Of a stretch of DNA of 64,000 nucleotides, positions 24,967 through 36,700 are shown piece by piece. Position numbers and translations under genes: made by a program. The notes under the pieces are model-generated. The model was not told where the DNA came from, did not search any database, and worked only from the letters and a program-made list of their open reading frames with translations. The stretch lies in assembly GCF_932526225.1 (NCBI RefSeq), contig NC_064036.1, positions 2,294,001 to 2,358,000 of the forward strand. Reading direction: 5' to 3'. Origin of the DNA: Nematostella vectensis (lineage: Eukaryota > Cnidaria > Anthozoa > Actiniaria > Edwardsiidae). How positions within the stretch are numbered: position 1 is the first letter of the stretch; every line of letters starts with the position of its first letter.

Positions 24967-26097
24967 CTATCTGTCTCATGCGGGGCATACCAACAGGTGC
25001 ACTCTGTGTAAACAGCACGTCCTATGACTGCTACCGTCAAGTGACAATTCGGAATACACGGGCCATAGTGGTCCAGTATTTTGTGCAGGGGATTATTTGT
25101 ACTTTCTTAGTTCGCATTAGCATAGTTATGCTTCTCATAGCAAGTATACAGAGCTATGTAGACAATTTACATACAAAGCGAAATAATAAAAAGAAGAATG
25201 TGTGTTTATAGACGTATTTCTACATATTTCAGCATTCCTTTCGCGTCCACTCATACCTTGGTCAGGCGTTAAGTGTTTTTTGTTCTTATGTCAATAACTT
25301 GTAAGCACGTTACCTGACAAGGACACGCCCCCGCGAGCAATGTGTGCCGCACCACCTCCTGATCAAATACAGCCCCCTTTGTGCTACCTTCACCGAACAT
25401 GCGACACTGGTTTAGGACAGACATTGTCACAGTCACAGTAAACACACCTGACTTCCATGCAAAGTAACCTAGCAAGTTTTTAAGTCGGCTATTTGAAGGG
25501 GCCGTATGCGTTCAGAAAAAAAAGAGGGGGGCTTGAAAATTAGGAAAAATCTCCAGCCATCCCGGCTCCATCCCCTCCATGGCCTCTATTACTTTTATTC
25601 TGGCACTGTTAACATGTATGTATGATTCCAGAAAAAGATCAGTGCCCCCAGAAAATGATAGCTCAAAATTTTGCTGTCGTCCGCACGACAAGCTCTCGTC
25701 ATTCGCAGTCATCTTTACAACTAATCCCAGGGGCCGATCCAGGAGTTGAAATATTGTCCTTCCGTGGATTTTCGCCCACCTATAGCTCCGCCCAAAAATC
25801 CAGGCGCAGATCTCCCTTTCCCTCTTGTGTCCTAAGAAGTGCTAATTAGGTTTTAGTTTACCCCTTAGGTTGAAGCAGGGAGGGGCGAGGAAGTCACGAA
25901 AATGTTCAATTATTTCACGAGTTCTTACCACTATTTCCAAGGCTTCCAACTGGGGATGGCCACAGAAGCGCGCGAAATCCCCTTGGTGGGTCAGAATGTT
26001 TTTGCGTATACGACTGCGCATCCATCCTCTTTCCCCTCCCCTCAGCAAATCCTGGCTTCACGTAGAGATGAGGTAAAACAGGTAAAAATGTGTAATC
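24967..26097. other. Intergenic region, no gene seen
   Basis: At 25728 a CAGGGGCCGATCCAGGAGTT stretch matches the left end of the hAT-like MITEs found at 32373, but a right end was not located. Short open frames here have no recognisable domain. Confidence 0.4.
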
Positions 26098-26103
26098 TTT
26101 ATT
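26098..26103 (-). terminator. Poly(A) signal AATAAA of EFHD2
   Basis: TTTATT on the plus strand, about 305 bp past the EFHD2 stop. Confidence 0.4.
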
Positions 26104-26408
26104 GCAAGCAAGCCCACACTTACAGACGTCACCTGATGGTATCATTGGACCTGTTCATGAATTCACTCTGAACATCTGCTTCGCCTGTTTTTGAAGGATA
26201 GTAAAAGTACGAAAATATACTGCCTAAAAAGTTTGAATACTCATACTCTAGCATATAAAGTGCGAAGTTTGTTGATGCAATTATGCCTTTAGAACCTACT
26301 ATTTCACAAAACATTTGTTCACAGAAATCTAAAAGCATTAGGTTATATATAAACCTTGACGCAAACAAATCATTGATTAATTTCTAATTCTGAATATCTA
26401 TTAGATAT

Positions 26409-29180
26409 TCAAGAAGCTGCAAAGGCGGCTTTCTTTGCTTTGAATTGCTCCTTGCGCTGCTTTGCAAGTTCTGCCTCTTTCTTTCTCTCTTCCTGTTCTT
26501 GCAGGATTTCCAATTCATACTGAGACGAAGCTTGAGCCTGTTTGATTTTCGCTTCAAAGAAGGTAGCGGCACCTCCTACACCAACCTCGTCAACATCAAT
26601 CTCCGCAAGACGGGCAAGTTCCGCCAAGCCAGAACCCTCAACAAGCTCACCGGCTGCTGACTTGCGAAAAATCAGAAGAAACTGGAAAAAGAAGACATGG
26701 TACGTCTATAGATGTATGTAGCTTGCTTAGAAGTGACTCTGAGTGTCAGAAACAAAAAATGACTGCTAAGCAGACTAGATAAAGAAAGCTTAAAAAGTGT
26801 TTCTAGTCATGCAATAATTTCAGACCAATTGAGACCTTGTGTTGATTTCCCTGATTCCAATGGTTCTATGTACACAACCGTGTTTTTTCTCAGCTTGTCT
26901 GTAGTCTTAGTCTCTAGGCATACCAGCCACATAGCTAGGCTCAAAACCAACCACCCCCCCCCCCCCCACCACCACCACCACCCTCTTAGTCTCTAGGCAT
27001 ACCAGCCACATAGCTAGGCTCAAAACCAACCACCCCCCCCCCCCCACCACCACCCTCTTAGTCTCTAGGCATACCAGCCACATAGCTAGGCTCAAAACCA
27101 CCCCCCCCCCACCACCACCACCACCACCACCCTCTTAGTCTCTAGGCATACCAGCCACATAGCTAGGCTCAAAACCAACCCCCCCCCCCCCACCACCACC
27201 ACCACCACCACCCTCTTAGTCTCTAGGCATACCAGCCACATAGCTAGGCTCAAAACCACCCACCCCCCCCACCACCACCACCACCCTCTTAGTCTCTAGG
27301 CATACCAGCCACATAGCTAGGCTCAAAACCAACCACCCCCCCCCCCCACAACCACCACCACCACCCTCTTAGTCTCTAGGCATACCAGCCACATAGCTAG
27401 GCTCAAAACCAACCCCCCCACCACCACCACCACCACCACCACCCTCTTAGTCTCTAGGCATACCAGCCACATAGCTAGGCTCAAAACCAACCACCCCCCA
27501 CCACCACCACCACCACCACCCTCTTAGTCTCTAGGCATACCAGCCACATAGCTAGGCTCAAAACCAACCACCCCCCCCCCCCCCCCCCCCCCACCACCAC
27601 CACCCTTTGGCTGCCAAATGTGGTCTATTATTATTACTTTTTTGCATGTTATATATTCAAGAATGTTCATCCTCCTCAGCCAATCCTGAAAGCACACCTG
27701 CAAACCTCACCTCTCTAAAGCTCACTCGACCATCATTGTCTTCGTCCACTTCCTTGATCATGCCCTTTAGGCCAATATGGGTCTGTGGACAACCCAACTT
27801 TTCCATCATCTGCTTCATCTCCATTAGATCCAAAAATGTGTTATTATCTACATCATATCTATGAAAAATAATGTCATGTCATTTAAATGCTGTCATCCCA
27901 TAAGGAAAAAAAACAGGTATTATTTGTATCTGTAACACAAAAATAACATAATAATAGTAACAGAGGTACTAAAAAGTATGCTATTTTATGGGGGAAGGGG
28001 AGGAGGCAATTAATTTCCAAAGGGAAAGAAACAAATGATATTTTTTATGGGGAGGGGGTAGTATATGGCTGTTTCTGACTGGTTCACTCTTACATGGTAA
28101 TAAGCATGATGGGTAGGTCCAGGAGTTCCAATGGGGGGGGGGGGGGGGGGGGGGGGAGACTTGATTCATTAATTTATCTTTGATAACTAATATGCATTCA
28201 TATTTCAAGTAAAATCTATGAAAATAGGAGGGGCCATGGGCAGATGGCAGCTAGGCCCACTCCTAGACATGCCCATCATGTCATGGGTTAAATTTCCATG
28301 AACTGTTGTAATTAGAAATGAAATAGAATGCTTACTAATGTTTGTTACCTTCTACTAAAATTAAAATAAGATAAGAGTGACAAATTTGAATTGCAGCTAC
28401 TCTATTTTGCCTGATGCTCCTTTAGGGCTGAAAACACACTCAAAATGAACCACGCCCAATCTCACAATGCCCTCATTAGCATCACTAATAAAGCACCATA
28501 AATGGTTGATGACATGCATACATGCATATCAATAAAATTTAATTAAAGATTACAGAATCGATAAGTGGCTAGTATGTTAACATGATCTTAACTCATTAGT
28601 ACCAGATACACTTTAATTGTAGTGTCATAGCTGTATGGAATAGGTATATTAGCTGCGTTAATGACGGCCTCTGCATGTTTCAGCGAGTGCGGAAATGCGG
28701 TGTATCATTAACCGTGAGTTGTGACAGAAACGAGAGGCAATCAAATTCTGATCAAATAAAGGGTTAGCCTTACTAAATGAGATTCTTTATGATAGCCCAG
28801 ATAAAATAATATTTCAAAATCATTAGGACAAACTTTAGAAAGTAGAATGCATTCTTGTCAGAACTAAGTCATGTGATAAAATAGCAATTGTATTTGTATC
28901 AATCCAAACATCGAATTTTTCACACTATAACAAGTATTTTTGTAAACATTTGCTTCTATGACTAAAGATTATCATTAAATCGCAATATAATAATATTGAT
29001 CAAAGTGGAAATAGCTTACTTCTTGAACATCTTTTCGAATTCCTTTATTTGCTTGCGACTAAATTCTTTGAACTCGGTATAGGGATTGAAGACTTGAATC
29101 TTGAATCGAGGCTTTTCTTCGCCCTCATTAATGGCGGTTCTCCTTGCGAGCTTGCTGGCAAGTTCGTCGGTTTCAGACAT
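26409..29180 (-). CDS. EFHD2: EFHD2/swiprosin-like EF-hand protein
   Basis: A Ca2+-binding, actin-associated adaptor of the EFHD1/EFHD2 family. Three exons: 29180-29020, 27858-27711, 26681-26409; 582 nt, 193 aa. The N terminus (MSETDELASKLARR) leads into the diagnostic block VFNPYTEFKEFSRKQIKEFE, then two EF-hands, DVDNNTFLDLME (with an Asn and a Thr at loop positions, perhaps weakened) and DEDNDGRVSFRE (complete), then FLLIFRKSAAGEL and a C-terminal coiled coil, ELEILQEQEERKKEAELAKQ. It is shorter than the human protein (240 aa) because the low-complexity N-terminal extension is missing. Start chosen at the ATG giving the family N terminus. Intron 2 carries a (C)n/(ACC)n minisatellite. Confidence 0.92.
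26905..27605. repeat. ~75-90-bp minisatellite with poly-C and (ACC)n, EFHD2 intron 2
   Basis: Nine units share the constant block CTCTTAGTCTCTAGGCATAC plus CAGCCACATAGCTAGGCTCA, followed by a variable C run (up to about 24) and a variable (ACC)n run. Unit length changes only through these two microsatellites nested in each unit. Confidence 0.9.
28106..28279. mobile_element. Short MITE with ~20-bp terminal inverted repeats
   Basis: Left end ATGATGGGTAGGTCCAGGAG and right end CTCCTAGACATGCCCATCAT are inverted copies with few mismatches. A run of about 22 G lies inside. The ends resemble the hAT-like elements at 32373 and 25728 (GGTCCAGGAGTT against GATCCAGGAGTT). It lies in an EFHD2 intron. 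Confidence 0.55.
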
Positions 29181-30530
29181 GTTATAAACGCAGGTAAATT
29201 CCTCAAAACGTTGGATCCTCCTTCGCACGTCTTGCCCCTTTGAACGAAAGATCGAACTCCTTCGCGTGTTCCTGTTTCTGATTGGCTCTGATAACAATTC
29301 TTTGACTGGCAGTCAGCTGTAACAAGATATACAAAGCTTCCGGTGACTCCATATATGGACGAAGTGTTTGAGTACGGAAGTTGTTATTGTTGTTTTTGTC
29401 GAATAAAAACACGAAAAATAAACATAAAGAGCGAGGAACTTGCACGAAATATTGTCGATCCCTGCCTCGTTATAGAATTAAACATGGCCCATTTTCCTTG
29501 ATATCATGAATAGTTTTCTGTTTTAGAATTCGTAAAATTCTGATCAGTTGATAGAATGTCACGTCTCAACTGTCTACAACAACTTCCCGTTTATATTACA
29601 AGGGCGTAGCCCAAGGGAGTGGCCCAGGCCTCTCCCCCCCTTCTAGCAACCAAGAATACATTAAATGTCACCAGTTTACTTCCGGTCTATTCGTAACAAT
29701 CTCCGATGTTTTTTAACGGAAAACGCGAAAAATATTTCAGAATATTGAAAGCAGTGTGTTTATTGGAAGTTTCTTTGAGGATGTGATTGATAATTTGGAG
29801 CGGATGGCCTGTTTAATATCTCGGATTTTAATAGATTCTTTTGTTTTTAAACAGTTGAGGTTTCCGTCGGACCTCCGGAAGTAAACTGGTGATAATGCGG
29901 CTTTAAATACGCCGCTGTATTAGTTTGATTAAACCTAATAATCAAATGGAAAACGATATGTAAACACGTCTTGAATAACTAAGAGCGAGGGGCTGGTAAA
30001 AAAAAACCTCCCAATTCCTTGCATAGTACAACTCTTTGATTGTTGATTATGGACTTTTGACCCTCTCCTATATTAGGTGTGTCAGGATATACAATCAATA
30101 CAAGATATGGATGGGCAGGGAAGAGGGTGTTAACAGCTTTGATTTATACTAGAGCAGAGCCTGAAAAAAGGGTAACCCACTCCTTTGTCTTCTTCATTCA
30201 TGCTTACTTCGTCCTATTACTAGAAAGGGAGAAACCTCTGTATATCAATCCAAGTAATTTCTGTTTCTCCTCTCTGGTTTTTCTCTCACAAAAACAACAA
30301 TTTTAGTTCAAACCTGTATTTTGTGATCAGACATGATATAGTTGTAGCATATTGCACCAGTAAATATGCCTTTAACTTGCCTTGCCTCTGAACCATGTAG
30401 TTAGATATATAGGGTATATTATACAGGGTGCAAATGGGGTGATTAGGTTCTCCCAAAGCATGCATAGATTTTAACTGTACCTGCTGGATAGAACATGAAA
30501 ACCGTATGCTAATTTTATTGACACAAAACC
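29181..30530. other. Intergenic region between EFHD2 and the selenoprotein U gene
   Basis: It contains the MITE at 29668-29892. No gene was recognised in 29181-29667 or 29893-30530. The first part must hold the EFHD2 promoter. Confidence 0.45.
29668..29892. mobile_element. 225-bp MITE with TIRs TCACCAGTTTACTTCCGG
   Basis: Left end TCACCAGTTTACTTCCGG and right end CCGGAAGTAAACTGGTGA are perfect inverted repeats of 18 bp. The body has no coding potential. Related copies are at 56714-56905 (left end kept) and 871-1008 (right end kept). This is the most complete copy in the window. No convincing target duplication was seen. Confidence 0.75.
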
Positions 30531-30532
30531 AC

Positions 30533-30538
30533 TTTATT
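30533..30538 (-). terminator. Poly(A) signal AATAAA of the selenoprotein U gene
   Basis: TTTATT on the plus strand, about 570 bp past the stop and about 60 bp past the SECIS element, so the SECIS would lie in the mature 3' UTR. Confidence 0.5.
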
Positions 30539-30596
30539 CAGATAATGACCTATATTGATACAATTCCGTAAGCAGGTCTCAAATTCTGAGAAACTC

Positions 30597-30648
30597 CCTC
30601 ATCAACCTGTGCTTTACCAAGTAGGCTTTCTGCACTGGCATCATAAGC
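30597..30648 (-). promoter_or_regulatory. SECIS element (selenocysteine insertion) in the 3' UTR
   Basis: On the minus strand, ATGA (30644-30641) faces TGAT (30604-30601) as the non-Watson-Crick quartet. Between them, TGCCAGTGC pairs with GCACAGGT (GTGC/GCAC and CC/GG around an A-A mismatch), an unpaired AAA begins 11-12 nt after the quartet (30629-30627), and GCC TACTT GGT can form the extra small helix of a form-II SECIS. CTT before and GAG after the core extend helix I. It lies about 460 nt past the stop of the gene with the in-frame TGA. Folding was done by eye only. Confidence 0.8.
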
Positions 30649-31105
30649 TTATAAGAAAAAGTACCTTAGCATTAAATCACTATCTTCGTGTGGTTCTGTA
30701 TATGTTATATTCCTACATACTACTTTGGTTATCATGCGATCTCAGAAGAATCTACCGTCCTGTTTAATAGTATGAATGAGCAGTATATGTATGGGATAGT
30801 TGTCCAAAGAGGGTTACAGATAAAAGGCATGGATGTTACAGTGCTGGAACATTGTGTCTTGAATACACATAGAGGGGGAGCAACTGTGTTGACTAACATT
30901 ATATAGTTTCAGACTCATTAGGGAGAGGTGGTGTGCCTCCCCCTGCTGTGGCCCTGTGGTTAACAGGTGATATGTACAAGATTACTGTACAGCTTTAAGA
31001 AATTTGTTAGACTGAGGAAGTTCAGCTTGCTATGAATTCACCACCTTTAAAAATGATCTACACACAAACATTGGTGGTGAAAGCTTTTTTTCATACATTA
31101 TAACC

Positions 31106-33033
31106 CTAGTTATTTGGCATAGAGCAAGCATCTTCATTGCATTCCATCTTTGGTTTACTATCTGTTGGTAGCGAGCATGCATCCTCTGAACACTCCATTG
31201 CAGGTTGGGCTGAAGGCCCTGCTCCACCACTTGCCTCGCTTATGCCAAGTGCATTTAAAATGGTAGCATTGGCCACATGGTCACCAGGGGAAGACTGCTG
31301 ATGGGACAGTAAGATTTTATCTCCTCCCTGGGTTACAATCAGCATGCCACCAGTTTGCATTCCATCCCCTTTCATGTTCCCCTTGATACCCTTTGCATTG
31401 CTCTATTGGGATAAAAGAAAATATTTGTGAAAAATCATTTCTAAATTCATTTCTAAAATCATTTCATTAGGCTGCACATTGCCTAATGGGTACAGTACAT
31501 TGATTATAATGAGGAAGCTTTCTTTTTTTGCAAAATCAAAATCAAGTTTATTTGCCTTTACAGGGCAATTAGTAACAAACAGTAATTAACTGTACCTTTG
31601 ATAAAGCATCTCTAGTTACTTTTGCCATTAGACCTCCAAATACACTCAGGGCATTGTACCTAATAATATGAGGAATATATTACATCTAAATCAATTTGTT
31701 CTTCTGTGTCACATACAGTTCAGTTAAAAAAGCAAGAGATGATTATTAATCAGCCATTGCACAAAAAGTAGTTTTTCTCTTCATGCAGGTGACCATGTGA
31801 TAAAGCAAAACTGGGATGCAAAATGCAAACACAGCAAGAATCTAGAGATTATCTACTTACTTCTTGAAGCCCAAGTCTTTGTAGCATTTCTTTTCAGTAT
31901 CAATAAAAAGTTCTGTAAGGCAAACCAAATTTTTTCCTAAGCTTTATTTGAACTTGCACACACTAGGAGTATAGTAAGGATTTTCTTACTACAGTATACT
32001 CTAGTGTACAGGGCCAGGCAGTTTGGCAATTTGTGAGTGCAACAAAATAAAAATCGTGATTCATGATTGTGTCATCACCATGACTTGTGAATAGCAAAAC
32101 TTGATCAGTGTAATTTGTCATTGGTGCTCTTAAAATTCAGTTAATTTTCATGAATTGGGGAGGATTGTTCCTTGTCTAGTATATGCTAGTTAACTGTGAA
32201 AATCCCACCTATCTAACAATAAAATCTGAGCCCATAATAAATTTTTTATCTGCAGATTACTAGATCTGAGGAGTAACTCCCTGCATCTTCCTTGCCCCTT
32301 TCCTGCCCCTCATAGCTTTGACTGCTTGCAGCCCCTCCTTAGGTAAACACAAAGAAAAACATGCTCGTGTTGCAGGGGCCGATCAAGAGTTCCAAAAAGA
32401 GGGGGGGAGCAAGGGTTACAAGAAAGGGGGGCCAGATTCATAATTCTTTCGTGGATTTCCTTATATTTCTTATTAATTTGAAGCCAAATATCTAAAAATA
32501 GGGGGTGGAGCGGCCCTGCTAGGCCCACCACTAGACCCGCCCCTGTGTGGATACTCAGGTCACCACAGGCTATTGGTTTGCTTTTTTTCAGACAGTGTTA
32601 AAGACCTTTCGCTGCACCCCTATACCCAAACAAGAGCTGATAACACCTTTCCCTCGCGGGTTCGAAGCAGTCTTACGCTAGCTAGAATACCTGTGATGGT
32701 TACACACCTCCATTGAAGAAATTCCCTTCTTGAAACTCAGTAAGTCCGAGCTCTTCCAGACCAACGGCGCAGAGTTTGACATTGTGTGCTTCCAGCTGGG
32801 GCTTCAAAGAACTAAGTTCCGTAGCCCACAGCCGGCACAACTGTCATCCGAACCTTCGCAGAAAGGCAACCACAGTGGTCTGCTTTTCCCAGAGACTTTC
32901 AACTTTCACTAACTGGTAAGAGCATGCGAATGAGATAGGGTTCTAGAAACTGTGAATTGTTGGATTATTGTCGACTTACTTGCCCTGTTGCCACACACTT
33001 AACTAAATTGTTGGCTATCTTGCTCAATTCCAT
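31106..33033 (-). CDS. Selenoprotein U / PRXL2B-like thioredoxin-fold protein (in-frame TGA = Sec)
   Basis: A peroxiredoxin-like PRXL2 (FAM213/SelU) protein, closest in remembered sequence to PRXL2B, the prostamide/prostaglandin F synthase. Exons: 33033-32980, 32912-32708, 31912-31861, 31659-31596, 31402-31106; 672 nt, 223 aa. Exon 2 reads LWEKQTTVVAFLRRFG, then TGA (32846-32844), then QLCRLWATELSSLKPQLE. Vertebrate PRXL2B has Cys-x-x-Cys here, so TGA stands at the first redox Cys, giving Sec-x-x-Cys at residue 41. Conserved sequence continues in frame past the TGA through four exons (VKLCAVGLEELGLTEFQEG, YKDLGFKKYNALSVFGG, GMQTGGMLIVTQGGDKILLS, SPGDHVANATILNALGIS). A SECIS lies at 30597-30648. 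The C terminus has a duplicated Cys motif, MEC(S/N)EDACS(L/M)P. The protein should be cytosolic: no signal peptide or membrane span is visible. Confidence 0.9.
32373..32545. mobile_element. Non-autonomous hAT-like MITE
   Basis: Left end CAGGGGCCGATCAAGAGTTC and right end CCACTAGACCCGCCCCTG are imperfect inverted repeats starting with CAGGGGC, a common end in non-autonomous hAT elements. The 8-bp target duplication is not evident. It lies in intron 2 of the selenoprotein U gene. Confidence 0.5.
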
Positions 33034-33769
33034 GTTTGGGTGAAGTAGGTAGGTGGAATTTCGATAGAAATTGCTTCCAAACAACTTCGCCCCGCCACCA
33101 CACCAATGCAATGGCGGATTATGTAATCAACACAACCTTAGGAGTCACGTGGTAGTTTGAGGATGGTGAGAGGTGGGGAGGTGGGGTGGGGGAAGGGGAG
33201 GAAAATTCGTCTTCGTCTTGTGATGTCACGCAATCGTGTTCTAGGACAGGTCACACACACTGTTACACGGCTGTAATTATCTGTTTGAATTTTGTCCTCT
33301 AATCGTTAACGTAACACCATATTTTTTCCTATTATTCCTTTCTGTCTGTTCACCAGCCATGTTATTATGACGGTGCAGCTGCGACACCGTGACGTCAATG
33401 TCGTAAAGGTATGAACCTAAGGCCATAAACTCCGTGTCGATCATTGAATTGTACCAGAAGGACACTGTCATAACTGTATTTTTTTCTTCGCCGATAAGTG
33501 CTTGTAGTTAAGCAAGGATCGGGTGCCGGCGTTTCACAAGCCTGGCAGAATAGCAGCTAGCGCGCGGGAAACATTCAGCGCTCGTCCATTCTACAGAGCA
33601 GAGAAACCAGACTGAGCCTGACCGAGAGAGAAAGCATTTTTTTGCCGCCACTATTCAAACGAATAGGATTGTGGATCCATCGGGGAACTAACAAAAAATC
33701 CAAGATTACCGATACATTCTTTTTACTTGAGACATCACAATTTGGCTAAGTGCAGCTGCTTAAAATAAC
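33034..33769. promoter_or_regulatory. Divergent promoter region of the SelU and M13 genes
   Basis: 736 bp between two start codons that point away from each other. The segment next to SelU has no TATA box. The segment 33490-33769 before the M13 gene should be its 5' UTR/promoter. A G-rich tract lies at about 33170-33205. No specific factor sites can be defended. Confidence 0.35.
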
Positions 33770-36700
33770 ATGTCTAACCAGGATAGCTCCGAAGTGACCC
33801 ATGAACCATTGCTGAGATATGATGATGACGACTCTTTCGCTGCTTTTGGTGGAAACACGGCTAGTGCGGGAGACGCTGATAGTCTCGAGGGGCATGTTAT
33901 TACAGTTATCCGACCATCAAACAATAACTCGCTACACAGACTCGTTCGAAAGCCGTTGTTTTGGTCTGTTATTGCTGTAGTATTTTTATTGCTAGCGTGC
34001 GTTGTTTTGAGCGTTTTACTCGCAAAGTCACACTACAAGGTATCGCAGCAGCAGAGGGTTTGCTTGAGTGCTGGATGCCTCGATGCAGCACACTACATGC
34101 TCCACGCTGTTGACAACAAGAGTGAACCATGTAACGACTTCTTCCAGTATGCATGCGGTGGATGGATGAAGAATAATCCCATTCCAAGCTCAGAGGCGTT
34201 TTGGGGGACCTTCTCGTGGTTATGGAAAAAGAACCAAGCAACCATTAAGCGTCTGTTAACGGACGACTCAATCAAGAACTCAACGAGCAAAGCGGTTCGT
34301 GCTGCGAGAACGTTTTACGACGCGTGCATGAATTTGGATGAGATTAATAACCGTGGATCTAAACCGCTGCTTGAACTCATAGACAAAATCGGAGGATGGT
34401 CGCTTTCGGACTCCTGGGACTCAAGTAAATTTGTCTTTGCCGAAACGCTTAAACGAGTACAGATCCAATATAATACGCCAGTGTTTTTCAACTTCGATGT
34501 TGATGCCGATGACAAGGACTCGTCTAGCAATATTATCAAGGTACAGTAAGTCTAATTGTAAGCGATTTTCACTTAGCGCTTGTTTGTAAAGTCGTTTTAT
34601 TATTGTACGGTCGGAGTGTTTGGACTGCTATTTAATCGAAGATTCTCAAGGGAATGGAGTATTTCACAAGATATTCGTAAGACCGAAATTTTAATAGCTA
34701 TGGCCTTCAGCCATCCATGTTGTTTTCACACGTGACTGACAACTGTCTATTCATTAGCATATTAAAAGGCTATTCAGGGTTTAGAAGAGAAAAAAGGGTC
34801 CTAGAGATTAATGAACCATCTTAAACCGCGAAAAGCTAAGCGCTCAATTCAAAACCAGCTTTTATAAAGATTACTAGAGGCAAAGAGAGAGAAAAGCTCT
34901 CAACAACAACAAATATATTTTCGAAGCTAAAAACACAGGAAGGAGAAGTGCACTCCAAACCTGCCTACGTCAGAGAGATATACCGCTATGATCATCCCGG
35001 AGGAAATAAAGCGTTCGCGTTTATATTAAGTACCCTATTTGCCTTGTAGCTGGATCAAGCAGGAATAGGAATTGAGAGGAGCTATTATCTGCTTAACGAA
35101 ACCAGTGAGGTAGGTGGATTCATAGTTGACTTGTCCTAAGCATTTTTACCACCCATTATAAAGCATTAGTAATATAAAGGTATTTGGATAGTTTATGGTT
35201 TGTCCTTTAATTAAATTAAATTACATTTTAAAAAATTGAGAAGGCGGGCATTCAACAACGTTCTTCAATCCATATGCCAGCCCAGCTTCGAATAAGCTCC
35301 CCCGACTCACCCTAGACAATTAGCCCTAAACTTCCTCATTACTCCCTCCACTTGCTCGGCTGCTTCATCCCAGAGTTGCCCCATTCTCCTCCCTTTGCCC
35401 AGGTGCTTTAATCCTAGGCTCGCCATCCCCCATTCACTCCTGTCTGCACCCCTCGCTCGCCTCATTTTCCCTCTTCAGACGCCAAAGGGACTGACCCTCC
35501 TCCCCAGATAGTTACACCCCTACTAGTCTCAGCCCCACCCCTTCCCAAAGTTAAAATCCTGTGCTTCCCCTCAGACTAACCTTCTTCGACACCCTAGTTA
35601 CACCCCTACTAGTCTCAGCCCCACCCCTTCCCCAACGTTAAAATCCTGTGCTTCCCCTCAGACTAACCTTCTTTGACACCCTAGTTACACCCCTACTAGC
35701 CTCAACCCCACCCCTTCCCCAACGTTAAAATCCTGTGCTTCCCCTCAGACTAACCTTCTTTGACACCCTAGTTACACCCCTACTAGCCTCAACCCCACCC
35801 CTTCCCCAACGTTAAAATCGTGGCTTCCCCTCAGACTAACCTTCTTGGACACCCTAGTTACACCCCTACTAGTCTCAGCCCCACCCCTTCCCCAACGTTA
35901 AAATCGTGGCTTCCCCTCCGACTAACCTTCTTGGACACCCTCCCCTTAAGAAGTTAAAAGCCTTTTCTCCTTAGATATACTGGATTCACCCATGTCCTGA
36001 CTTGCTTTTATCCTCTCCCCTACAGGAACTGACAGCATACCTGGAGTACATGACCCGGGTTGGCGTGCTACTCGGAGGCAAGGACGAGACCACTGTCCGG
36101 GACAAGATGCGGGAGGTGCTTCGACTAGAAATACAGCTAGCACAGGTAATCCGCATCGTGGTGAAATCAGGGCTAGTACGAGACAAGAAAGCGTGTTATA
36201 CCACGCAACTACTTGATTTTGTTGCGCCTGAAGTTTGACTGGGTAATTTTGTATGCGTTTGCATTTACGCTTATGTTCTAGCGAGACAGCACTGTAGGAT
36301 GTTAGAACGTAAGTGGGTATTTAATAGATACGGCAATTTGCCACTTCAGGGAAGCGCAGTAAAGAGGCGGAAATTAACGAGCTTTTTGGTTTTGAAACGC
36401 TTAGCTTTTATCGGCTATGGACAATTACAAGTACGCATTTTGCTTCCTACTACTGACTAGTTCCATTGTATTTAAATCAGCACGTGCATAACGCCTAATC
36501 CCTGCTTTAACCTGCGTAGCGGCTCCCTAGAGACCCGAGACAACCAAATAGACCTCGATGTTTTTCAGTGTACGTCACAACGATCTGTGCATGGCGTAAC
36601 CGACTAAGACAGGCCTGGGATCCTGGTTATTGCCTCCCCATTAATGCGCGCGTGCCTCTGGTACTTGTGTGTTGTACAGTTCGCTAGATAGCGGTGCTGG

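Noticed and set aside
25842..26171. Overlapping 68-89-codon frames on both strands
   Set aside because: Overlap each other in several frames without any family similarity; partly repeat-like sequence.
30555..30906. Plus-strand frames of 70-72 codons
   Set aside because: They are antisense to the 3' UTR and SECIS of the selenoprotein gene.
32844..32846. TGA as a disabling mutation (pseudogene)
   Set aside because: It replaces a redox Cys in a family known to use Sec, the frame stays conserved past it, and a SECIS lies downstream.
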